From Siphonodentalium dalli (taxonomy: Eukaryota > Mollusca > Scaphopoda > Gadilida > Siphonodentaliidae), in NCBI GenBank assembly GCA_032622095.1, contig CP136066.1, positions 187,090,716-187,154,715 of the forward strand: DNA of 64,000 nt, written 5' to 3'. Position 1 is the first letter of the stretch. Every line of letters begins with the position of its first letter. The position numbers and the translations under genes were made by a program. The notes beneath the pieces were generated by a model that worked only from the letters and a program-made list of their open reading frames with translations, ran no database searches and was not told the origin of the DNA. Positions 24,873-35,363 of this stretch are shown piece by piece.

Positions 24873-25189
24873 TAATGAAGATGACGAGCAACCAATTTTC
24901 GACTGGCCTGAGGCATTACGTTATGGAATGAATAACGACAGCGGATCAGAATGCATACATATAGTACGTCACTTGGACATTTTATCAGTTTATCACGTGA
25001 TCACTAAATGTGGCAATCGGGTATCCACCGATGCCTGCAATGTATTATTTATAATAATTGGACTCATTGATCTCACGTAAATAATACTCTTAGTTGTTCC
25101 AATAAAATAGTTATCAAATTCGATCACCAATAGATTTGACTGTGGAATGTAATGACCTTTAACTTATTTATCGATCTAAAGGGACACTC

Positions 25190-27530
25190 ATTATGAATGA
25201 ATGTTAACAATACAAGCGCACGAATGAAGAGCGTTGAACATATACGAAATTACTACACGAATGAATTGAACCTTGAAATTTATATTTCACATCTTACCAA
25301 CAACAGCTACAGACATAATCATAGTATTATACTGTCTTGCATGTACACACACTATGACATCATTAAAGGCGGACAATCCACTCACGGTGTGACAACAGAT
25401 ACGGACATAGGCATAGTGTTATACAGTCTTCTATGTACCCACGCTATGACACCATTAACGTACATTGGATGTTAGGTCTATGACTCTTGAGTATGCACCA
25501 ATCAATGAGCAAATGAGCAATAAAAATGAGCAAATGAGCAAAAAAAATGAGCAAATGAGCAATAAAATGAGCAAATGAGCAAGAAAATGAGCAAATGAGC
25601 AAGAAAATGAGCAAATGAGCAAGAAAATGAGCAAATGAGCAAGAAAATGAGCAAATGAGCAAGAAAATGAGCAAATGAGCAATAAAAATGAGCAAATGAG
25701 CAATAAAAATGAGCAAATGAGCAAAAAAATGAGCAAATGAGCAAGAAAATGAGCAAATGAGCAATAAAAATGAGCAAATGAGCAAGAAAATGAGCAAATG
25801 AGCAATAAAAATGAGCAAGAAAATGAGCAAATGAGCAATAAAATGAGCAAATGAGCAAGAAAATGAGCAAATGAGCAAGAAAATGAGCAAATGAGCAATA
25901 AAAATGAGCAAATGAGCAATAAAAATGAGCAAATGAGCAAAAAAATGAGCAAATGAGCAAGAAAATGAGCAAATGAGCAATAAAAATGAGCAAATGAGCA
26001 AGAAAATGAGCAAATGAGCAATAAAAATGAGCAAATGAGCAATAAAAATGAGCAAATGAGCAAAAAAATGAGCAAATGAGCAAAAAAATGAGCAAATGAG
26101 CAAAAAAATGAGCAAATGAGCAAGAAAATGAGCAAATGAGCAATAAAAATTAGCAAATGAGCAATAAAAATGAGCAAATGAGCAATAAAAATGAGCAAAT
26201 GAGCAAAAAAATGAGCAAATGAGCAAAAAAATGAGCAAATGAGCAAAAAAATGAGATGTAACATTATATCACTGTTATTGTATCAATTGATAGGTTCAGA
26301 CAAGTTCGATGTTTAGAAAAGAAAAGTTACCTATAATTCTGCTGTGGTTAAGCAGTCCATTATTTAGGGCATACCTGTATGTAGGCCTATCAGTGGATGA
26401 ATAGTCTGTCGGAGAAGTACTGTGTAGACAGGTCTTGACGGTAAGAGAGTCAGAAGAGAAGTGAAGGCTCGGCTATTAAAACATAGTAATGCGATAGCGA
26501 ACATCAAACGAGTCTGCGCACGCATATCTGTCAAAAGGATACAATAGCAGTCATTGGTCAATTTATCCCCGGTGTCAGCTCAGTACCCAATCGGGACGAA
26601 GCCGAAGGTCAACTCATTTTTTTTTGCTCATTATAGTACGTCACTTGGACATTTTATCAGTTTATCACGTCATCACTAAATGTGGCAATCGGGTATCCAC
26701 CGATGCCTGCAATTTATTATTTATAATAATTGGACTCATTGATCTCACGTAAATAATACTCTTAGTTGTTCCAATAAAATAGTTATCAAATTCGATCACC
26801 AATAGATTTGACTGTGGAATATAATGACCTTTAACTTATTTATCGATCTATGTTAGAACATGGTCTTAACAAAAAACTTGACCATAACAAAAATTACCTT
26901 ACATTTATGCATGAATCTAATTAGACCATACGTAAATATTGTCAGCTTATCGTCTGATGAGCAAATCCGATGTTTATCAAAAATAGTACAACTTCCAGTT
27001 GGTAATTACTCTTACGAATGAAGAGCGTTGAACATATACGAAATTACTACACGAATGAACTGAAATTTATATTTTCACATCTTACCAACAACAGATACAG
27101 ACATAGTCATAGTGTTATACTATCTTACATGTACCCATGCTATGACATCATTCGAAGGGGCAATACACTCAAGGAGTTAAAGTGACACGAAACAAGGGAC
27201 GTGATGTAATATTGGTGTTTGAATCTTAAAGGAACACAAGACACTCTAAGGGGGCACTCATTATGAATGAATGTTAACAATACAAGCACACGAATGAAGA
27301 GCGTTGAACATATACAAAATTACTACACGAATGAATTGAACCTTGAAATTTATATTTCACATCTTACCAACAACAGCTACAGGCATTATCATAGGGTTAT
27401 ACTGTCTTGCATATACACACGCTATGACATCATTAAAGGCGGACAATCCACTCACGATGTGACAACAGATACAGACATAGGCATAGTGTTATACAGTCTT
27501 CTATGTACCAATGCTATGACATAATTAAAG
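25190..27530 (+). repeat. Internal duplicated blocks of the left arm
   Basis: A block starting CATTATGAATGAATGTTAAC occurs at 25190-25470 and 27255-27530, with a partial copy at 27015-27165. A neighbouring block (TACGTCACTTGGACATTTTA) occurs at 24963-25160 and 26635-26850. Mirror copies lie in the right arm at 30850-33350. The conserved 85-92-codon frame (starting MNVNNTS) in each block follows the duplication; I see no independent sign that it is a gene. Confidence 0.8.
25503..26246 (+). repeat. GAGCAAAT minisatellite, left arm
   Basis: About 40 units of ATGAGCAAATGAGCAA plus a short variable A/T/G linker. No minus-strand frame contains stops over most of it, giving three overlapping Leu/Phe/Ser/Cys/His-rich frames of 213-269 codons. 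They are not protein-like beyond periodicity. The mirror array at 32123-32790 is about 75 bp shorter. Confidence 0.95.
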
Positions 27531-27667
27531 GGGGATAATACACGCACGGTGTGGAATGTTAAAGTGACACGCGGTAAGGGACGTGATGTAATATTGGTGA
27601 AACCCCCTCCCCACTTATAGATATATAACGAAGACGAGAATAACATGTTGATGAAGTTTATTGAAAT

Positions 27668-28237
27668 TTAATCATTGTCTGAATCTTCGACCGTTAGATT
27701 TACTTCTAAGAGTTTCTTGAATTTTCTCATCGCTTCATCTGCAGCCCATTCATTATTATATCCGTGTTTGGTCAGTTTGACCATTTTCTTCATGATCATG
27801 GTATGTATACGTGATGTTTTCAATCGATACTGGTATTCTATTAATCGTCTATAACTTTTGAGAAACAGAGCAAACTCTGTGTCGATGGTATCCTCTTTTC
27901 CCGACATGCTCTCATCTCCCGAAATGCTCTCTTCTTCTTTCACATCATTGGTGACGCGTTTCATCATACTTTTGAATGTGTCCATCTCGTTGACACATCG
28001 CGCAGCTTTCTTAAGACCGAATACCGTTCTACTACCGACGCCATTACCATCTTCTGAATCTGATAGCGTTCCACGTTCATCTTCATCTGAATCTAGAACC
28101 GCTTCGTCAGATTCATCGGTATCTTCTCCGAAGAGAGTTGGTTTTGTCTCGGACATAACTCCGTGTTTAATCTGTTTATGTCTTTGTAGATTGTAGTTCG
28201 TCGATAAAATAATGCCACATAAATCACACCCGTGCAT
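27668..28237 (-). CDS. C2H2 zinc-finger acidic protein, left arm (intact)
   Basis: 189 codons from 28237. Residues 4-25 form one classical zinc finger (C-X2-C-X12-H-X4-H; Cys4, Cys7, His20, His25). Residues about 35-65 are Asp/Glu/Ser-rich, followed by a mixed charged, probably helical region and an acidic C-terminus. A single N-terminal finger plus acidic tail suggests a nucleic-acid-binding regulator, but the family is not recognised. It is transcribed outward from the palindrome centre, downstream of the 107-codon gene. AATAAA lies just past the stop on the coding strand (complement of TTTATTG, 27657-27663). The mirror copy at 30140 carries a premature stop, so this is the better candidate for a working gene. 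Confidence 0.7.
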   Translation of the reverse strand: MHGCDLCGIILSTNYNLQRHKQIKHGVMSETKPTLFGEDTDESDEAVLDSDEDERGTLSDSEDGNGVGSRTVFGLKKAARCVNEMDTFKSMMKRVTNDVKEEESISGDESMSGKEDTIDTEFALFLKSYRRLIEYQYRLKTSRIHTMIMKKMVKLTKHGYNNEWAADEAMRKFKKLLEVNLTVEDSDND

Positions 28238-28430
28238 TATCGCGAATTATTGGAAGAACCATCACTCTTATAAGTAGCGATAAAAAGAGAGAATAAGGTG
28301 TGGTATACAACCGTCGCTCTAAGAGTACGTTCGTCCCGGGGGGGGGCTAGGGTATAGATATTTGACCGCCGGTGATTCAATTAATGCCAATTTATCAGTA
28401 TGGTACTCTATGTATTCATTCATGATTTGG

Positions 28431-28754
28431 CTAATCGTATGACACTGATCTTTTCATTTTCTTCTTATTATTAGACAAACCTCCATCAGACACTCTCTTG
28501 TTGGTTTGTTTGGACGCTTTACGAGTGTTTGTCAACTTATTTGCTGCAACTTCAGCCTTAGCCATTTCAATCGCTTGAGCGATGGGTGTCACCACGTTAA
28601 TAATTGGTTTTAGAACGTCTTCTTCACTATCACTATTTTTAGTTCTGTCAATAAAGTATCGACCCTGATTATCTGGTATTAACTTCCCATCAACCATATC
28701 TCTGAAATGTTTTCGCCACATTTCAAGATCTGCTGGAATATACGGGATCGACAT
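28431..28754 (-). CDS. Small basic protein with YIP...W...HF N-terminus, left arm (intact)
   Basis: 107 codons from 28754. The N-terminus reads MSIPYIPADLEMWRKHF, followed by a short Asp/Glu/Ser stretch (about 40-47), a hydrophobic/alanine-rich helix (about 50-72) and a strongly basic Lys/Arg/Ser tail with KKKMKR, a possible nuclear-localisation signal. I do not recognise the family with certainty. The combination would suit a small DNA- or virion-associated structural protein of a virus-like transposon, but that is inference. It is transcribed outward from the centre, about 190 bp upstream of the zinc-finger gene. The right-arm copy is truncated by a stop. Confidence 0.6.
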   Translation of the reverse strand: MSIPYIPADLEMWRKHFRDMVDGKLIPDNQGRYFIDRTKNSDSEEDVLKPIINVVTPIAQAIEMAKAEVAANKLTNTRKASKQTNKRVSDGGLSNNKKKMKRSVSYD

Positions 28755-28834
28755 GTTTCTTCAAAATGTACAAGTCACTCTTTTTTCTGCATTTTATTTT
28801 AGAAAGTTTATCGCCTCTTATAAAAATCGATTAT

Positions 28835-29058
28835 TGCATCTAAAAATTGAATCTTTGGGTCTAAAATTGGTTGTACTAAAATATTCCCAAAAACCCAAAA
28901 CTTCAAAAATTTCAAAAAACTTCAAAAATTTCAAAAAACTTCAAAAATTTCAAAAACTTCAAAAATTTCAAAAATTTCAAAAACTTCAAAAAACTTCAAA
29001 AATTTCAAAAACTTCAAAAATAAGACCCCGCCGGCGGCGGCACCGCCGGCGGCGCCAG

Positions 29059-29137
<79 letters not shown>

Positions 29138-29535
29138 ATTGCAGTATTTTACTGCGGGGTCCGCCGGCGGCGGACCCCGGCGGCGGCGGCGGCGCCGTCG
29201 CCCCAGTAAAATACCGCAATGCCGTCGCCGCCGCCGCCGCCGCCGCCACAACAACAACAACAACAACAACAACACCACCAACAACAACACCACCAACAAC
29301 AACAACAACAACTGGCGGTGCCGCCGCCGCCGGGGTCCGCCGCCGGCGGGGTCTTATTTTTGAAGTTTTTGAAATTTTTGAAGTTTTTGAAATTTTTGAA
29401 ATTTTTGAAGTTTTTGAAATTTTTGAAGTTTTTTGAAATTTTTGAATTTTTTTGAAATTTTTGAAGTTTTGGGTTTTTGGGAATATTTTAGTACAACCAA
29501 TTTTAGACCCAAAGATTCTATTTTTAGATGCAATA
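28835..29535. repeat. GC-rich palindrome centre with trinucleotide arrays
   Basis: From each side: a copy of the subterminal motif (CTAAAATTGGTTGT), a CTTCAAAAATTTCAAAAA array, then a GCC/GGC-rich block, a GTT run of about 16 units, a GGC run of about 11, and a core with GGGGTCCGCCGGCGGCGGAC between inverted GCATTGCAGTATTTTACTG arms. The centre therefore repeats the element's own terminal motifs in miniature. The polyglutamine-, polyasparagine- and arginine-rich frames are trinucleotide artefacts. Confidence 0.85.
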
Positions 29536-29612
29536 ATCGATTTTTATAAGAGGCGATAAACTTTCTAAAATAAAATGCAGAAAAAAGAGTGACTTGTACA
29601 TTTTGAAGAAAC

Positions 29613-29935
29613 ATGTCGATCCCGTATATTCCAGCAGATCTTGAAATGTGGCGAAAACATTTCAGAGATATGGTTGATGGGAAGTTAATACCAGATAATC
29701 AGGGTCGATACTTTATTGACAGAACTAAAAATAGTGATAGTGAAGAAGACGTTCTAAAACCAATTATTAACGTGGTGACACCCATCGCTTAAGCGATTGA
29801 AATGGCTAAGGCTGAAGTTGCAGCAAATAAGTTGACAAACACTCGTAAAGCGTCCAAACAAACCAACAAGAGAGTGTCTGATGGAGGTTTGTCTAATAAT
29901 AATAAGAAAATGAAAAGATCAGTGTCATACGATTA
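29613..29935 (+). pseudogene. Right-arm copy of the 107-codon gene, nonsense at codon 60
   Basis: The mirror image of 28431-28754, nearly identical, but codon 60 (Gln, CAA in the left arm) is TAA at 29790-29792. The protein would lose its helical and basic C-terminal half. The remaining frame is still open, so the change is young or is a consensus error. Confidence 0.8.
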
Positions 29936-30139
29936 GCCAAATCATGAATGAATACATAGAGTACCATACTGATAAATTGGCATTAATTGAATCACCGGCG
30001 GTCAAATATCTATACCCTAGCCCCCCCCCCCCCCCCCCCGGGACGAACGTACTCTTAGAGCGACGGTTGTATACCACACCTTATTCTCTCTTTTTATCGC
30101 TACTTATAAGAGTGATGGTTCTTCCAATAATTCGCGATA

Positions 30140-30709
30140 ATGCACGGGTGTGATTTATGTGGCATTATTTTATCGACGAACTACAATCTACAAAGACATA
30201 AACAGATTAAACACGGAGTTATGTCCGAGACAAAACCAACTCTCTTCGGAGAAGATACCGATGAATCTGACGAAGCGGTTCTAGATTCAGATGAAGATGA
30301 ACGTGGAACGCTATCAGATTCAGAAGATGGTAATGGCGTCGGTAGTAGAACGGTATTCGGTCTTAAGAAAGCTGCGCGATGTGTCAACGAGATGGACACA
30401 TTCAAAAGTATGATGAAACGCGTCACCAATGATGTGAAAGAAGAAGAGAGCATTTCGGGAGATGAGAGCATGTCGGGAAAAGAGGATACCATCGACACAG
30501 AGTTTGCTCTGTTTCTCAAAAGTTATAGACGATTAATAGAATACCAGTATCGATTGTAAACATCACGTATACATACCATGATCATGAAGAAAATGGTCAA
30601 ACTGACCAAACACGGATATAATAATGAATGGGCTGCAGATGAAGCGATGAGAAAATTCAAGAAACTCTTAGAAGTAAATCTAACGGTCGAAGATTCAGAC
30701 AATGATTAA
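30140..30709 (+). pseudogene. Right-arm copy of the zinc-finger gene, nonsense at codon 140
   Basis: The mirror of 27668-28237. Lys140 (AAA in the left arm) is TAA here, ending the frame at 30559; the reading frame downstream is otherwise unchanged to 30709. The zinc finger and acidic region are preserved, so a truncated product is possible. Confidence 0.8.
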
Positions 30710-32122
30710 ATTTCAATAAACTTCATCAACATGTTATTCTCGTCTTCGTTATATATCTATAAGTGGGGAGGGGGTTTCACCAATATTACATCACGTCCCT
30801 TACCGCGTGTCACTTTAACATTCCACACCGTGCGTGTATTATCCCCCTTTAATTATGTCATAGCATTGGTACATAGAAGACTGTATAACACTATGCCTAT
30901 GTCTGTATCTGTTGTCACATCGTGAGTGGATTGTCCGCCTTTAATGATGTCATAGCGTGTGTATATGCAAGACAGTATAACCCTATGATAATGCCTGTAG
31001 CTGTTGTTGGTAAGATGTGAAATATAAATTTCAAGGTTCAATTCATTCGTGTAGTAATTTTGTATATGTTCAACGCTCTTCATTCGTGTGCTTGTATTGT
31101 TAACATTCATTCATAATGAGTGCCCCTTTAGAGTGTCTTGTGTTCCTTTAAGATTCAAACACCAATATTACACCACGTCCCGTGTTTCGTGTCACTTTAA
31201 CTCCTTGAGTGTATTGCCCCTTCGAATGATGTCATAGCATGGGTACATGTAAGATAGTATAACACTATGACTATGTCTGTATCTGTTGTTGGTAAGATGT
31301 GAAAATATAAATTTCAGTTCATTCGTGTAGTAATTTCGTATATGTTCAACGCTCTTCATTCGTAAGAGTAATTACCAACTGGAAGTTGTACTATTTTTGA
31401 TAAACATCGGATTTGCTCATCAGACGATAAGCTGACAATATTTACGTATGGTCTAATTAGATTCATGCATAAATGTAAGGTAATTTTTGTTATGGTCAAG
31501 TTTTTTGTTAAGACCATGTTCTAACATAGATCGATAAATAAGTTAAAGGTCATTATATTCCACAGTCAAATCTATTGGTGATCGAATTTGATAACTATTT
31601 TATTGGAACAACTAAGAGTATTATTTACGTGAGATCAATGAGTCCAATTATTATAAATAATAAATTGCAGGCATCGGTGGATACCCGATTGCCACATTTA
31701 GTGATGACGTGATAAACTGATAAAAATGTCCAAGTGACGTACTATAATGAGCAAAAAAAAATGAGTTGACCTTCGGCTTCGTCCCGATTGGGTACTGAGC
31801 TGACACCGGGGATAAATTGACCAATGACTGCTATTGTATCCTTTTGACAGATATGCGTGCGCAGACTCGTTTGATGTTCGCTATCGCATTACTATGTTTT
31901 AATAGCCGAGCCTTCACTTCTCTTCTGACTCTCTTACCGTCAAGACCTGTCTACACAGTACTTCTCCGACAGACTATTTATCCACTGATAGGCCTACATA
32001 CAGGTATGCCCTAAATAATGGACTGCTTAACCACAGCAGAATTATAGGTAACTTTTCTTTTCTAAACATCGAACTTGTCTGAACCTATCAATTGATACAA
32101 TAACAGTGATATAATGTTACAT

Positions 32123-32790
32123 CTCATTTTTTTGCTCATTTGCTCATTTTTTTGCTCATTTGCTCATTTTTTTGCTCATTTGCTCATTTTTATTGCTCAT
32201 TTGCTCATTTTTATTGCTCATTTGCTCATTTTTATTGCTCATTTGCTCATTTTCTTGCTCATTTGCTCATTTTTTTGCTCATTTGCTCATTTTTTTGCTC
32301 ATTTGCTCATTTTTATTGCTCATTTGCTCATTTTTATTGCTCATTTGCTCATTTTCTTGCTCATTTGCTCATTTTCTTGCTCATTTGCTCATTTTTATTG
32401 CTCATTTGCTCATTTTCTTGCTCATTTGCTCATTTTTTTGCTCATTTGCTCATTTTTATTGCTCATTTGCTCATTTTCTTGCTCATTTGCTCATTTTCTT
32501 GCTCATTTGCTCATTTTCTTGCTCATTTGCTCATTTTATTGCTCATTTGCTCATTTTTTTGCTCATTTGCTCATTTTTATTGCTCATTTGCTCATTTTCT
32601 TGCTCATTTGCTCATTTTTATTGCTCATTTGCTCATTTTCTTGCTCATTTGCTCATTTTTATTGCTCATTTGCTCATTTTTATTGCTCATTTGCTCATTT
32701 TCTTGCTCATTTTCTTGCTCATTTGCTCATTTTATTGCTCATTTGCTCATTTTTTTGCTCATTTGCTCATTTTTATTGCTCATTTGCTCA
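32123..32790 (+). repeat. GAGCAAAT minisatellite, right arm (inverted)
   Basis: The mirror of 25503-26246, with fewer units and a different order of the linker variants. Confidence 0.95.
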
Positions 32791-33424
32791 TTGATTGGTG
32801 CATACTCAAGAGTCATAGACCTAACATCCAATGTACGTTAATGGTGTCATAGCGTGGGTACATAGAAGACTGTATAACACTATGCCTATGTCCGTATCTG
32901 TTGTCACACCGTGAGTGGATTGTCCGCCTTTAATGATGTCATAGTGTGTGTACATGCAAGACAGTATAATACTATGATTATGTCTGTAGCTGTTGTTGGT
33001 AAGATGTGAAATATAAATTTCAAGGTTCAATTCATTCGTGTAGTAATTTCGTATATGTTCAACGCTCTTCATTCGTGCGCTTGTATTGTTAACATTCATT
33101 CATAATGAGTGTCCCTTTAGATCGATAAATAAGTTAAAGGTCATTACATTCCACAGTCAAATCTATTGGTGATCGAATTTGATAACTATTTTATTGGAAC
33201 AACTAAGAGTATTATTTACGTGAGATCAATGAGTCCAATTATTATAAATAATACATTGCAGGCATCGGTGGATACCCGATTGCCACATTTAGTGATCACG
33301 TGATAAACTGATAAAATGTCCAAGTGACGTACTATATGTATGCATTCTGATCCGCTGTCGTTATTCATTCCATAACGTAATGCCTCTGGCCAGTCGAAAA
33401 TTGGTTGCTCGTCATCTTCATTAT

Positions 33425-34016
33425 ATTGAAATTTTGGAAGTTTTTGAAATTTTTGAAGTTTTTGAAATTTTGGAAATTTTGGAAATTTTTGGAGTTTTGG
33501 AAATTTTTGGAGTTTTTGAAATTTTGGAAGTTTTGGAAATTTTGGAAATTTTGGAAGTTTTGGAAATTTTTGGAGTTTTTGAAATTTTGTAAGTTTTTGA
33601 AATTTTGGAAGTTTTTGAAATTTTGGAAGTTTTGGAAATTCTGGAAATTTTGGAAGTTTTTGAAATTTTTGAAATATTTGAAAGTTTTTGAAATTTTGGA
33701 AGTTTTTGAAATTTTGGAAGTTTTGGGTTTTGAAATTTTTTTTTGGAAGTTTTGATATTTTGGAAGTTTGGGGTTTTTGTGAATATTTTAGTACAACCAA
33801 TTTTAGACCCAAAGATTCTATTTTGAGATGTGAGGCGAACGAGACACCCACAACCAAATTTAGACCCAAAGATTCTATTTTTAGATGTGAAGGTAACGAG
33901 ACACCCACAACCAATTTTAGACCCCAAAGATTCTATTTTTAGATGTGAATCTAACGAGGCATCCACAACCAATTTTAGACCCCAAAGATTCTATTTTTAG
34001 ATGTGAATCCAACGAG
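33425..34016 (-). repeat. Right-arm terminal arrays
   Basis: The mirrored CTTCCAAAATTT array (33425-33785) and four subterminal 57-bp repeats (33790-34016), ending at the element terminus. Confidence 0.85.
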
Positions 34017-34539
34017 GCCCCTATTCTTCTCACATTCGGTTAAAAAACATGAAAACTTTTCAACTTATTTAAGTTATGCTATATGGTCGTTGATAATGCC
34101 AATTTGTCAGATCTTATATAGAGATATTATATGAAGTGCAGTCATCCAACCAATCCCAAATTTATATTTAAGCCCAACCGCCAGTTAAATGTAACGTCTG
34201 TTTAAAGATATTGCTGATTTACTTCTCAGACAACTGCGTCATATATAACTTTTGCTGTGGAGATTTGCATGGAAGTCCCCATACATGTTTGGTCACTTGA
34301 CCCCCACTCACATGAATAGTAATAATAATAATATGCATGAAATGAACTGTAATATATATGATACTCACCATGTATATATTACAACCTCATATTCTCGGTA
34401 CCATGCCGCAAAGGGGAAAATATTAATAAGACTTTAATTTCAAACACCATATTTCCTGAGATATTGTAATGAATCGGCTAGTCACGACACGCAGTCACTG
34501 AGTCAGACAAGGTCAAATCCAAGAATTTACTATAAATAA

Positions 34540-35072
34540 CAGGGGGGGGGGGTCGGAAAACAATTTCAGGCACGTATGCTGATTTTTTCCTTTCGACCCT
34601 TGTTGGGACCCAATTTTTTCTATTTCCGGCAGTTTTTTCCGACCATTTTTGGACACCCACCCTTTTAACACTAAAACAGATTTGCGTGGGGGGGGGGGGG
34701 GGGGGATTCACTCTAAACAGCTGTATATGAATTTCTGTGCATACTATTTGTCACAGATGTTAACATTGACATGTAAATAGGAACGAGTCATTTTGGGGTC
34801 ATTCGGTAAAAAAAAACATGGCTGCCAGCGACAATCTTGGATTTCACATTATTCCAATTAGCATGGGCTACAGGCTATACTATTTGTCTGATCATCATGA
34901 AATTTTTCATTTATGTTAATATTGACATTCTAATGTGTTTAAAGCCAAACTCATTGCAAAAACAGTCAAAAAGACTTGCAGGAAAAAAATTTGAGTTGCG
35001 GAAAAGATTGTTTGTTGTTCCCATCGACCACCCACCCACCCCAGCATACGTGACCGAAAAAATCCACCCTTG
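34540..35072. mobile_element. hAT-like MITE, copy 2
   Basis: Same family as 20580-21126: CAGGGGGG start, TTTCAGGCACGTATG near the left end, GCATACGTG near the right end. AAATAA stands on both sides (34534 and 35074). Absent from the paralogous site near 54160. Confidence 0.75.
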
Positions 35073-35164
35073 CAAATAATAGAAGTGTACTCGACTCAAA
35101 TGATATATGACGGAATAAAGTATGTCATCGTTTCCAGTCGTGTCAGACCAAGAATTATACGTGA

Positions 35165-35270
35165 AGACAACAGATAAATTCACAATTCATTCCCAGAAGA
35201 CAACAGATAAATTCACAATTCATTCCCAGAAGACAACAGATAAATTCACAATTCATTCCCAGAAGAAAAT
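35165..35270 (+). repeat. 33-bp tandem repeat, 3 copies
   Basis: Units contain GACAACAGATAAATTCACAA and TTCATTCCCAGAA. The paralogue at about 54250 has one diverged unit, so the expansion is local. Confidence 0.9.
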
Positions 35271-35363
35271 CACAGATTTGCACGTGCGCTTATGTGTTCC
35301 CTGAGTTAATTTGACAACGTGCTAAAAATAGCTGAATTGAAAACGGGCGCAGTGGTATCTTAA

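Larger units (their letters stand above)
24338..34030. mobile_element. 9.7-kb palindromic, Polinton-like element
   Basis: The whole interval is a head-to-head inverted repeat centred at about 29.18 kb; features at x reappear complemented at about 58370 minus x. The termini are 5'-AGAAGAATAGGGG... and ...CCCCTATTCTTCT-3', flanked on both sides by CACATT (24332-24337 and 34031-34036). A 6-bp duplication with AG/CT ends is the pattern of Polinton/Maverick elements, but ordinary Polintons are 15-20 kb with TIRs of a few hundred bp and carry integrase and polymerase genes, none of which is here. Each arm has, from the end inward: four subterminal 57-bp repeats, a CTTCCAAAATTT array, duplicated 200-300-bp blocks, a GAGCAAAT minisatellite, a C2H2 zinc-finger gene, a small basic-protein gene, and a second array. 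Likely non-autonomous, mobilised in trans (inference). An assembly fold-back is argued against by arm differences, distinct flanks and the 6-bp duplication. Confidence 0.8.

Noticed and set aside
24396-25080. Lys/Phe/Ser-rich frames (KFQKLPKFQ-like)
   Set aside because: Translations of the CTTCCAAAATTT array; periodic and different in length between arms.
25503-26246. Possible CRISPR-like array (regular short repeats)
   Set aside because: No unique spacers; units are contiguous and the context is animal DNA.
25444-26264. Three overlapping minus-strand frames of 213-269 codons, membrane-like (Leu/Phe/Ser/Cys)
   Set aside because: Direct translations of the GAGCAAAT minisatellite; all three frames are open because the unit lacks stops. 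No start context or domain.
28986-29363. Polyglutamine, polyasparagine, polyalanine and arginine-rich frames
   Set aside because: Translations of GTT and GGC trinucleotide runs in the palindrome centre, present on both strands.
24338-34030. Palindrome as a pure assembly artefact
   Set aside because: The two flanks are different halves of one host repeat, CACATT is duplicated outside both ends, and the arms differ by substitutions and array lengths. Read-level confirmation is still needed.
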